Shown piece after piece: positions 16,491 through 23,903 of a stretch of 40,741 nt of DNA. The stretch spans positions 1-40,741 of the forward strand of contig NZ_QJKM01000030.1 of the NCBI RefSeq assembly GCF_003425685.1. The letters run 5' to 3'. Numbering within the stretch: the stretch's first letter is position 1; each line of letters starts with the position of its first letter. The translations under genes and the position numbers were made by a program. Below the pieces are notes generated by a model. That model was given only the letters and a program-made list of their open reading frames with translations. It was not told where the DNA came from and did no database searches. The stretch is from Rhizobium terrae (lineage in GTDB: Bacteria; Pseudomonadota; Alphaproteobacteria; Rhizobiales; Rhizobiaceae).

Positions 16491-16531
16491 GCCCGCCCTC
16501 ACTGCCTTTTTCACGGGCAGTGAGGGCGGGC
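16491..16531 (-). terminator. Long perfect hairpin after the giant curlin gene
   Basis: A 16-bp perfect stem (GCCCGCCCTCACTGCC with its complement) closes a 9-base loop, starting 12 bases past the stop of the 806-residue curlin. No T-run follows on the minus strand, so it may act as an attenuator or 3-prime stabiliser rather than a full intrinsic terminator. It could make the curlin message more abundant than csgF-csgG. Confidence 0.65.
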
Positions 16532-16543
16532 TGCCCGGCAACC

Positions 16544-18964
16544 CTACTGCGAGATGCCGATGCTGTTTGAGTTTCCGATTTGACTGAACGACGCGGCGTT
16601 GCCGTTCCCCGCCTGGACGACCGCAACCTCGTTGCCGGTTCCCATGATCGACCCGTCGATCGTGTTGCCGTCGCCGAGCTGCGCGAAGGCGAACTGGTTG
16701 TCGTTGGAATTCGGCGACAGAGCTGACCCGACCTGCAGCGCGATGGAATTCCCGGTGCCCAACTGGACAAGATCGCCAGGCGCCAGCAGGCCACCGGCCA
16801 CTGTGGCGGACGACCATCCCGTCGAGAAGGCCGCCGCGGAGTTGTTGCTGTTACCGTGAATGCCGACCGTGATCGAGTTCAGTGCCGCCCCGAACACTGC
16901 CGAGTTCGTCTGGGATACATTGAGGACGTTGCTGCTTCCGTCGATCGTGGCTGTAAGGCTGTTCAGACCGACGCTGCCAAGTTGCAGCGCCGTAACGGCG
17001 TTGAGGTTTCCGTTGACGGACACGGCGGCCTCATTCGTTCCGACCTGGTCGACGGAAATCGTGTTGGCGTTTCCATCGACGTAGACCTCGCCGACATTGC
17101 CGAACGAGACGAGGCTGTCCTGGCTCAGGACCACCACATTGTCGTCGCTGCCGGGGGTCGAGCTTCCAATCATGATGGAGCCGGTATTCACGTCTCCTGT
17201 CTGGCTCAGCGTGACCTGGTTGGCATTGCCGTTCGCCTGCGCCACCGCATCGTTGAAGGTGCCGTTCTGATCGACGTCGAAGTCGTTGCCATCCCCGTAC
17301 ATCTCGATCAGGGCGCTGTTGAAGTCGCCCTCTTGGTCGAGCGTTGCGGCGTTGCCGGCTCCGATGATGAATACGTCGCCCTGGTTGCTGCCGTTCTGGT
17401 CGACCGCCACGTCGTTCGCGTCGCCCTGAATATCGACAGCCGCCGTGTTCGAGCCGAGCTGGGCGAGGGACACCGTGTTGCCGTTTCCATCGATGATGAT
17501 CCCGGCCTCGTTGCCGGACGAGGCGAGGCTGTCCTGGTCGAGCGACACGACGTTGAGGTTTCCGGTGACAGACACCTCGCCCTCATTGCTGCCGTTCTGG
17601 TCGACCGCCACGTCGTTCTCGTTGCCGAGGATGTCGACGGTCCCGTAGTTGCTACCGATCACGCCCAGCTGGTCGAGCGAAGCCGTGTTGGCGTTCCCGT
17701 CAACGTAGATCTCGCCAACATTGCCAAACGAGGCGAGGCTGTCCTGGTTCAGGACCACCACGTTGTCGCTGCTGCCGGGGATCCGGTGCCCGACCCAGAT
17801 CTCGCCGAGATTGGCGATTCCTATCTGGCTCAGCGCGAGTTCGTTGGCGTTGCCGTTCGCAAACGCCAACGCCTCGTTCCCCTCGCCAATCTGGGAAATG
17901 CCGAACTGGTTACCGTCTCCCAGGATATCGAGTTCGGCGCTGTTGACGTCGCCGTCCTGCGATACCGCGATCTGATTGCCGCTTCCGTCCACTGTACCGA
18001 CGATCCAGTTACTCACTCCGTACTGGACGAAGCCGAACAGGTTGCCGTCGCCGGTCGCGACATAGCTTAGGTCGTTGCCTTCCCCGGTCTGGCGAATGCG
18101 CGACTGAGCCACACCTACTCCGAGGGCAGGCCCCGTCAGGGGACCGGAGATCGCACCATTGCCGTTCCCGGAGAATGTCAGCGTCGCAGTGTTGTCCTGC
18201 AAGCCAGTGTTGACCTGGCTCAGTTCGCGGATCTGGTTGCCATCGCCGCCGCCCTGCGTCACCGAGGCGATGTTCGTGCCGCCGCTTGAGGCGCTATTGG
18301 TCTGCGTCGCCGTGTAGACAAGCTGGGAATTGCCGGTCTGGTTGATGGTCAGCTGGTTGCCGAAGCCGGTCTGGTGCGCGCCACTGCCGTCATTGCGTGG
18401 GCCGCTGCTGGTGTTGCCCACGCGTGAGGACTGGCCGGTCTGGTTGATGATGACGTCGTTGGAACCGTCCGCGGCGCCGCCGGTGAAGGTCTGCCGCAGA
18501 TTGGAGACGCGCGCCGACCAGCCGCCGTCCTGGGTGATCGTTGCGTTGTTGGAAGAGGTCGTCGCAGACGTGCCGCCATTCTGCTGCACCTCGAAAACGG
18601 CCTGGTTGGCGCCGCTCTGGTCGATTCGCAGATAGTTGGCGTTTCCGATCTGGTCGATGCCAAGGCCCGCCTGGTCGCCCGGCGCTCCTGCCCGGTTGAT
18701 CTGGTTGCGCGGTGGGCTGTTGACGCTCGAATTATGCGTCTGGTTGATGATCAGCTCGTTGTTGGTACCGTCCTGCCGGATCCGTTGGGTCGTATAACCG
18801 GCCCTGTTGCCGACGGCCGAGCCGTTGGACTGGCCCTGGACGATGGAAGCGGAGTTGCCGCTGCCGATCTGGTCGATATAGGCCTCGTTCTCGCTGCCTG
18901 CGAGTGCCGTCCCGATGAGAAGCCCGACCGCCGTGGTGGTCGCTAATGTCAGCTTGAATGTCAT
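16544..18964 (-). CDS. Giant curlin-repeat amyloid protein 1 (806 residues)
   Basis: An 806-residue secreted protein built almost wholly of curlin-type repeats, over five times the length of E. coli CsgA (151). Residues 1-22 are a signal peptide; AGGAGTT precedes the ATG. The N-terminal third has irregular Q/N-rich repeats (SENEAYIDQIGSGNSASIVQ, ELIINQTHNSS). Residues about 330-645 are regular and acidic, alternating a Q strand (NDVAVDQNGSN) with a strand lacking Q (EGEVSVTGN). The 370-434 block recurs at 578-642. The last 55 residues (NQFAFAQLGDGN ... GISQ) are the module shared with giant curlin 2 and curlin B. Export through CsgG is inferred from its operon position. It may be a fibre subunit, a scaffold or a matrix protein. 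Confidence 0.88.
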   Translation of the reverse strand: MTFKLTLATTTAVGLLIGTALAGSENEAYIDQIGSGNSASIVQGQSNGSAVGNRAGYTTQRIRQDGTNNELIINQTHNSSVNSPPRNQINRAGAPGDQAGLGIDQIGNANYLRIDQSGANQAVFEVQQNGGTSATTSSNNATITQDGGWSARVSNLRQTFTGGAADGSNDVIINQTGQSSRVGNTSSGPRNDGSGAHQTGFGNQLTINQTGNSQLVYTATQTNSASSGGTNIASVTQGGGDGNQIRELSQVNTGLQDNTATLTFSGNGNGAISGPLTGPALGVGVAQSRIRQTGEGNDLSYVATGDGNLFGFVQYGVSNWIVGTVDGSGNQIAVSQDGDVNSAELDILGDGNQFGISQIGEGNEALAFANGNANELALSQIGIANLGEIWVGHRIPGSSDNVVVLNQDSLASFGNVGEIYVDGNANTASLDQLGVIGSNYGTVDILGNENDVAVDQNGSNEGEVSVTGNLNVVSLDQDSLASSGNEAGIIIDGNGNTVSLAQLGSNTAAVDIQGDANDVAVDQNGSNQGDVFIIGAGNAATLDQEGDFNSALIEMYGDGNDFDVDQNGTFNDAVAQANGNANQVTLSQTGDVNTGSIMIGSSTPGSDDNVVVLSQDSLVSFGNVGEVYVDGNANTISVDQVGTNEAAVSVNGNLNAVTALQLGSVGLNSLTATIDGSSNVLNVSQTNSAVFGAALNSITVGIHGNSNNSAAAFSTGWSSATVAGGLLAPGDLVQLGTGNSIALQVGSALSPNSNDNQFAFAQLGDGNTIDGSIMGTGNEVAVVQAGNGNAASFSQIGNSNSIGISQ
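17039..17857 (-). repeat. Long-period duplication inside giant curlin 1
   Basis: Residues 370-434 (17663-17857) and 578-642 (17039-17233) are two colinear 65-residue blocks, 208 residues apart. Shared landmarks are NGNAN, DDNVVVL or SDNVVVL, QDSLxSFGNVGE, and YVDGNANT. The similarity is far above that between neighbouring curlin repeats, so a multi-repeat unit was duplicated. Confidence 0.8.
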
Positions 18965-19009
18965 CCCGTAACTCCTGTCACGCGGTTGAATGTCGCTCGG
19001 AGAGGTGGG

Positions 19010-19033
19010 CCGGCCGATTTCGCGACCGGCCGG
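19010..19033 (-). other. Stem-loop between the two giant curlin genes
   Basis: CCGGCCG-atttcgcgac-CGGCCGG lies in the 75-bp gap, just past the stop of giant curlin 2. There is no T-run. It probably tunes the relative amounts of the two co-transcribed messages. Confidence 0.45.
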
Positions 19034-19039
19034 TCGTGG

Positions 19040-21199
19040 TTACTGCGAGACGGAGAGGTTGTTCGAACCGCTGCCATCCTGAGTGAATGACGTCACGTTG
19101 TTCGAACCGCTCTGCAACACTGCAGCCTGGTTTCCATTGGAGGCGCCGGTATTGCCGACCAGGCCGGTGATGGAGTTGCCGCCGCCGATCTGGGCGAAGG
19201 CGAACTGGTTCATATTGCCGACGACGTGATAGGTCAGGCTATTGCCCAACAGCGACGAGGACGAGTCCTGAAGCGCCCTGCCCGCCACGAGCTGACCGCC
19301 AGAGGTGCTGACCAGCAGTCCCGCAGCACCGGTCATGCTGCCACCGCCGTTCGAATCCCCCTGGAAGCTTATGTTGACCGTATTGAAGTTGCCGATCTGG
19401 TCGATCAGCGCCTTATTGTCGTTGCCGATCACCAGCGCCTGCGCGTCGTTCAACGTGCCGGACTGGGCAATGCCAAGCTGGTTGCCGTTTCCGAGGATTT
19501 CGACGTAAGCGTTGTTGTCCGAGTCGTTCTGATCGAGCGAGACGCCGTTGAGCTCGCCGGTGACGAGCACTGTGCCGTTATTGCGGCCGTCCTGGCCGAC
19601 CGCCAGGTTGTTCTGGTCGCCGTAGATGTCGACGAGCAGGTTATTGCCGTAGTCGCCGCCGAACACGCCGAGTTGGTCGACGGTGATCTCGTTGGCGCTT
19701 CCATCGACGAGGATTTCGGCGTTGTTGCCGAGCGAGAGCCCACTGTTCTGCGCCAAGTTCACCACGTTGTCGTCGCTGACGGACCGGTCGCCAATCACTA
19801 TCTGACCGATATTCGTGCCGCCGATCTGGTCCAGGGTCACCTCGTTCCCGTCGCCGGTCGCCCGCGCTGCCGCCTCGTTATAGGTGCCGTCCTGGTCGAT
19901 TTCGAAGCCGTTGTCGTTGCCGTAGATCTCGACCAGCGCGTTGTTGACGGCGCCCTCCTGAACGACCGTTGCGGCATTGTCGTTTCCAACGATGAGCACA
20001 TTGCCCACATGGCTGTCGTTCTGGTCGACCGCGATCTCATTCGCGTCGCCCTGAATATCGACGGAGCTCTCGTTATACCCGACCACGCCGAGCTGGCTGA
20101 CGGAAACCTCGTTGTCGTCTCCATCGACGAGGATCTCAGCTTCATTGCCGTACAAGGAGCTGGTATCCTGGTTCAAGACCACGAGGTTCCCGTCGCTGCC
20201 GAAGCTCCGGTCTCCGATCGCGATCTCGCCGATATTGCCATCGCCTGCCTGGCCCACCGCGACCTCGTTGGCGTCGCCGGTCACCCGCACAGTCACCTCA
20301 TTATAGTCGCCGGACTGGTCGATGCCGGACTGGTTGTCGTCGCCGATGATGTCGATCTGCAGGCTATTGCCGTTGCCCGCCTGCTTGAGCAGGCCCTGCG
20401 TGACCGAGGACCTGGTGGCGACGAAGGAGCCGAAACCGGCATTGCCGTTGGAGTTGCCGACCTGCGACGCGTCCGCGATGTTGCCATCGCCGACCTGTGA
20501 GCTGTCGATCGCGTTGCCGTTGCCGTTCTGGCTGATGGCCGTCGCATTGCCCTGGCCGTTCTGGAGCGAGGTGCCGATGCGGTTGCCTTCACCGGTCTGG
20601 CTCAGGATGGCCTCGTTGCCGCCGCCAGTCTGGCTCACTCCCCCACTAACGGAATCGGCAGCGCCGAGGCCGATGATGTTGCCGCCCGCGCCTTCGCTGG
20701 TCTGGGTGATGTCCGCAATGTTGGCAGCACCCGAGACATGCGTCTGTGTGATTGCGGTGACCGTGGACTCGCCTGCAAGCCCGCCCGGAGCGGTCTGCTG
20801 GGTGACGGTTGCGCTGTTCAGCGTCCCCGAGCCGGTTCCGCTGCTCTGATTGATCTGGTTGACGCGGTTGCCATCGGAAAACTGGTTGATGACCAGTAGA
20901 TTGTCGTTGCCGATCTGGTCGAGGCCGGTACCGCGGGTACCCACCTGGTTGCCATTGCCAGACTGTTCAATGTCGAAACTGTTGCCCGAACCGTTCTGGC
21001 TGGCCGCATTCATCGCGGTGCCGACTTCGTTGTCGTCGCCGGCTGCCTGCGACACCATGCTGGAGTTGCCGCTGCCCGACTGGGAGACGTTTGCGAAGTT
21101 GTCATCGGCCCAGGTCGGCGCGGACACCAACGTCATGGCCGTCGCGCCTAGTAGTGTCGAAGCGAAACGCTTCGATGAGAAGAGAGCGTTCTTTTTCAT
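19040..21199 (-). CDS. Giant curlin-repeat amyloid protein 2 (719 residues)
   Basis: A 719-residue secreted curlin paralogue. The start at 21199 is chosen because a signal peptide follows (KRFASTLLGATAMTLVSAPTWA); the in-frame ATG at 21322 adds 41 residues without signal character. Residues about 33-280 hold Q-rich repeats (ANVSQSGSGNSSMVSQ, ATAISQNGNGNAIDSSQVGD). Residues about 280-600 are the regular acidic type (NEVTVRVTGDANEVAVGQAG). The C-terminal module begins NQFAFAQIGGGN (664) and ends LSVSQ. Residues 380-460 align without gaps to 510-590 of giant curlin 1. It is the first gene of the leftward curli island, 75 bases before giant curlin 1. Confidence 0.88.
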   Translation of the reverse strand: MKKNALFSSKRFASTLLGATAMTLVSAPTWADDNFANVSQSGSGNSSMVSQAAGDDNEVGTAMNAASQNGSGNSFDIEQSGNGNQVGTRGTGLDQIGNDNLLVINQFSDGNRVNQINQSSGTGSGTLNSATVTQQTAPGGLAGESTVTAITQTHVSGAANIADITQTSEGAGGNIIGLGAADSVSGGVSQTGGGNEAILSQTGEGNRIGTSLQNGQGNATAISQNGNGNAIDSSQVGDGNIADASQVGNSNGNAGFGSFVATRSSVTQGLLKQAGNGNSLQIDIIGDDNQSGIDQSGDYNEVTVRVTGDANEVAVGQAGDGNIGEIAIGDRSFGSDGNLVVLNQDTSSLYGNEAEILVDGDDNEVSVSQLGVVGYNESSVDIQGDANEIAVDQNDSHVGNVLIVGNDNAATVVQEGAVNNALVEIYGNDNGFEIDQDGTYNEAAARATGDGNEVTLDQIGGTNIGQIVIGDRSVSDDNVVNLAQNSGLSLGNNAEILVDGSANEITVDQLGVFGGDYGNNLLVDIYGDQNNLAVGQDGRNNGTVLVTGELNGVSLDQNDSDNNAYVEILGNGNQLGIAQSGTLNDAQALVIGNDNKALIDQIGNFNTVNISFQGDSNGGGSMTGAAGLLVSTSGGQLVAGRALQDSSSSLLGNSLTYHVVGNMNQFAFAQIGGGNSITGLVGNTGASNGNQAAVLQSGSNNVTSFTQDGSGSNNLSVSQ
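19658..20278 (-). repeat. Long-period duplication inside giant curlin 2
   Basis: Residues 308-374 (20078-20278) and 449-514 (19658-19855) are homologous blocks about 141 residues apart, sharing GDxNEV, IGDRS, AEILVDG and VxQLGV. The same block type occurs twice in giant curlin 1. Confidence 0.75.
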
Positions 21200-21370
21200 G
21201 ATCTTGAGTATCCCCAACTGAGGTTTCAGAGGTGGCGATGCACCCGGACGCCGCCGGCCTGGAGCGCAGGAGCAACGTCCATGTTTGAACCGTGTCGTCT
21301 GCGACGAACCCTGCACGCGCACTGGCTGCGGCTTCGAACCAGATCAGACGCACTGTCCTTCTGAAGTTTC

Positions 21371-21397
21371 GCCGGAGCAGGCGAACCAAGCTCCGGC
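21371..21397 (-). terminator. Possible terminator hairpin after dctP
   Basis: GCCGGAGC-aggcgaaccaa-GCTCCGGC, an 8-bp stem, starts about 15 bases past the dctP stop. No T-run follows. The rest of 21200-21412 should contain the promoter of the curli island; no clear -35/-10 pair was identified. Confidence 0.45.
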
Positions 21398-21412
21398 TCC
21401 ACGAGATGACCT

Positions 21413-22405
21413 TTACTTGGCAACTGTAGCCATGGCCGAGCGCGCTTGCTCGACCAGGTCAACCCCGATCTTTTCGCTGTACTCTTTCACCACGGGAGCA
21501 ACGCGCTCGGCCATGGCTGCGATCGCCTCAGGCGTGGGGCGGGTAATCTGGAAACCCTTCTTCTCGAGCGCCCCTTCCAGGGTGTCTGCCGCCTTGCGGG
21601 AAATATCACGCTGGAAAGCTGCCGATTCCTTCGCAGCTTCCATGACGCGTGCCTTGTCCTGGTCGGACAAGCTTCCGAACCACTTCTTGCTCGCGAGAAG
21701 AACAAACGGCGTATAGACGTGACCCGTCTTGGCCAGATATTTCTGCACCTCGTAGAACCTTGCGGTATCGATCAGAGCGTACGGCGTCTCCTGGGCATCG
21801 ACGGCGCCATTTTCGAGGGCACTGTAAAGCTCAGGCCAGGGAAGCGGCGTCGGATTGGTCCCCAAAGCCGTCCAGGTCGCAATGAACAACGGGTTGGGAA
21901 TGACGCGGATGTTGATCCCGGCCATATCCTTCACCGTGTTTATGGGGCGAACCTTGTTGGTCATGTGGCGGAAGCCATTGTCCCACCAGGCTAGACCAAC
22001 AATGCCGGTCTTCTCTTGCAGCCTTGCAAACAGCTGCTCGCCGACCGCGCCGTCCATGACGGCATCCGCCGCGGCGAAGTCCCTGTAGAAGAACGGAAGG
22101 TCGTAGACCATAAACTGCGGAACGACGCCAACCAAGTTCGGCGTAGGCCCGACCATGATGTCGATAAAGCCCGCCTGCACCGACGCCTGCATCTCGGGCT
22201 CACTGCCGAGCACGCCGTTGCCGAAAGTATCGATCTTAATGCGCCCGCCGGTCTTTTCTTCCACCAGCTTCGCAAAATGGCGCGAAGCCTGTCCGACCGG
22301 ATGGTCTTCTGTAGGCACATAGCCCAGGCGCGGATTCTGAGCCATGGCCGGAGCGGCGGCCAAAAAGCCTCCCAGAAGTGCTGCAGTTAGAAGCAATGCT
22401 TTCAT
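21413..22405 (-). CDS. dctP: TRAP transporter substrate-binding protein (DctP)
   Basis: A 330-residue periplasmic receptor of a TRAP transporter and the only intact one in the window. Residues 1-22 are a signal peptide. Family marks are the early EDHPVGQASRHFAKLVEEKT, GRIKIDTFGNGVLGSE, the specificity Arg in GINIRVIPNPLF (Arg167) and LYSALENGAVDAQETP. Arg167 is the residue that pairs with the ligand carboxylate in this family. GGAGGAG precedes the ATG at 22405. It lies 227 bases downstream of the bicupin gene and has no permease beside it; the nearest dctQM copies are more than 8 kb away on each side. It probably works with them, since its C-terminus resembles the relic at 2363. Confidence 0.92.
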   Translation of the reverse strand: MKALLLTAALLGGFLAAAPAMAQNPRLGYVPTEDHPVGQASRHFAKLVEEKTGGRIKIDTFGNGVLGSEPEMQASVQAGFIDIMVGPTPNLVGVVPQFMVYDLPFFYRDFAAADAVMDGAVGEQLFARLQEKTGIVGLAWWDNGFRHMTNKVRPINTVKDMAGINIRVIPNPLFIATWTALGTNPTPLPWPELYSALENGAVDAQETPYALIDTARFYEVQKYLAKTGHVYTPFVLLASKKWFGSLSDQDKARVMEAAKESAAFQRDISRKAADTLEGALEKKGFQITRPTPEAIAAMAERVAPVVKEYSEKIGVDLVEQARSAMATVAK

Positions 22406-22425
22406 AAGTTTCTCCTCCCAAAGAA

Positions 22426-22441
22426 TGGTTCACACGAACCA
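22426..22441. promoter_or_regulatory. Perfect dyad just upstream of dctP
   Basis: TGGTTC-acac-GAACCA is a perfect 6-4-6 inverted repeat about 20 bases before the dctP start, next to the ribosome-binding site. It differs from the seven TGGRCANNNTGYCCA sites. It could be another operator or a short hairpin controlling translation. Confidence 0.45.
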
Positions 22442-22597
22442 GGATGCAGGAACTGTCACCAATCGAAGGAACAGGACCGGCAATACGAACTTTCACCCTT
22501 AACCATCGAAGCGAAAGGTATGCTGCTGAGTTGATGACCGCGTTGAGCGCTGCGCCGGACGACGCGTGCGACTTCTGCGCAGGTGGACGGGACCAGC

Positions 22598-22622
22598 GGC
22601 CCGCCCTCGATGAGGACGGGCC
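22598..22622 (-). other. 11-bp stem-loop between the bicupin gene and dctP
   Basis: On the minus strand GGCCCGTCCTC-atc-GAGGGCGGGCC pairs throughout with one T-G wobble, starting 10 bases past the bicupin stop. There is no T-run, so it is more likely an attenuator or mRNA-stability element. The remaining gap shows no gene. Confidence 0.55.
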
Positions 22623-22632
22623 ATCGGCAAGC

Positions 22633-23643
22633 TCAATCGAGCCAGCCCTTGCCCGAGATCGGGGGTACCGGCGGATTGGGCTGCGACGGAGTCGGCGGCC
22701 AGTTATGCGTGCCGGCTGGGAAGGGATTAATGGCAATCCGCGTGTCGTTCCCCGGGCAATAGTTCGCTGCAGAATGCCAGCGGCCGGCCGGGACATAGAC
22801 GATATCACCAACTTCCGAGACGAAGGGGTCCACACCTTCGAGGTTGTACTGGATCTGGCCTTCCATGATGAACCAGAACTCACCATAGTTGATGTGCCTG
22901 TGGCCGAGCGCCGTGGGGGGCTGCATATTGCAGTTGAACGCCTGGCCGCGGATTGCGTTCACGAACAGGCCAGGAGAGGTCACGAACTGGAACGCACCGG
23001 GCTGAGCGACGAAATTCCTGTGCTGCACGTTGGTCACCAGTGCAGTGCCGTTCGTGGAATAGTTGCTAAGAGCCTCCGCTCCCGGATCCTGCCGCGTCAA
23101 TTGCCAGGTGAAGCCCGACTGCGGCTTCGGCAGGGTGGACGATGCCTCCGGGTAGGTGATCCTCGCATCCGCGGTGAAAACCTCGAAAGTCAGGGATGGC
23201 ACCGCGCCGACATTCTTCATCTGGAACTGCGTGCGCGCGGGCACCTGGACCATGGAGCCCTTGGTGGCGACGAACGTGTTCGCGGTAGCCGTCGTATTCC
23301 CGATCGTGAACTCGACCTCGCCCTCCCAGACGATGAAGGCCGCTCGGGTGTCCGATATGAACATGGCCGGCGACTGGTCACCGACCGCCAACTGCACCCA
23401 CGAAGCCTGCAGGTGCGCGTCGCTGACGACCTGCTCGTGCCAGGTCTTGGACTGGTTGGCGGGAGAAATCTTGGCGCGGACTTCGGCGATGGTCGTGCGC
23501 GGCTTGTTCGGCGCCTTGTATGGAGCCAGCGCCACCGGCTTAGGCGTCCAGGTGAATACGGTCTGTGCCAGCGCGCCGGTTCCCGATACCGCCCCGATCG
23601 CCAGCGCGGCCGCCATGATCAATCCATTCTTCCATAAATTCAT
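22633..23643 (-). CDS. Exported bicupin protein
   Basis: A 336-residue two-cupin protein with a signal peptide (residues 1-27, ending AVSGTGALAQ). The C-terminal cupin (about 220-310) has a full metal site: His248 and His250 in LGHRHINYGEF, Glu255, and His290 in PAGRWHSA. The N-terminal cupin (about 80-160) keeps the fold pattern (FIVWEGEVEFTIG, GSMVQVPARTQF) but lacks the His ligands. GGAGGAGGA precedes the ATG. An operator lies 95 bases upstream and dctP follows, so it belongs to the sugar-acid regulon. A periplasmic enzyme acting on a sugar acid or lactone before uptake is plausible but unproven. Confidence 0.8.
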   Translation of the reverse strand: MNLWKNGLIMAAALAIGAVSGTGALAQTVFTWTPKPVALAPYKAPNKPRTTIAEVRAKISPANQSKTWHEQVVSDAHLQASWVQLAVGDQSPAMFISDTRAAFIVWEGEVEFTIGNTTATANTFVATKGSMVQVPARTQFQMKNVGAVPSLTFEVFTADARITYPEASSTLPKPQSGFTWQLTRQDPGAEALSNYSTNGTALVTNVQHRNFVAQPGAFQFVTSPGLFVNAIRGQAFNCNMQPPTALGHRHINYGEFWFIMEGQIQYNLEGVDPFVSEVGDIVYVPAGRWHSAANYCPGNDTRIAINPFPAGTHNWPPTPSQPNPPVPPISGKGWLD

Positions 23644-23737
23644 GACAGTTCCTCCTCCTCAATATGCTTGATCGATGGAAACATCGCGACTTTGACCCAA
23701 CCCTCCCAAGAGCCGACCGATCATAAAGTCTATAATA

Positions 23738-23752
23738 TGGGCACGATGTCCA
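23738..23752. promoter_or_regulatory. IclR-type operator, site 4
   Basis: TGGGCACGATGTCCA matches TGGRCANNNTGYCCA exactly. It lies upstream of the bicupin-dctP unit; the rest of 23644-23903 shows no gene. Confidence 0.65.
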
Positions 23753-23903
23753 ATGACATATGATGGGCAGACAATTAACGGATTGTCAACGCCTTACTGC
23801 CGCACTTCCGAACCCGGCGATCAGATGCTTCCTGTTGGGTTAACGTCATGGCTGACGCCTTCGGTTGAGGACGTAGAGACCTCGGCGGCAGCCCGAATTT
23901 CGG

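Noticed and set aside
16856..18070. A 404-codon plus-strand open frame opposite giant curlin 1
   Set aside because: It is antisense to a clear curlin gene, and its regularity mirrors the sense repeats. No start signal or family was recognised.
19226..20500. A 424-codon plus-strand open frame opposite giant curlin 2
   Set aside because: Same cause: the repeat and codon pattern of the sense strand keeps the antisense frame free of stops.
16544..21199. Short regular repeats considered as a CRISPR array
   Set aside because: The repeats are degenerate, in frame and coding; there are no constant repeats with unique spacers and no cas genes.
22444..23637. A 397-codon plus-strand open frame opposite the bicupin gene
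   Set aside because: The sense strand has a signal peptide, a cupin metal site and a strong ribosome-binding site; the antisense product has no recognisable features.
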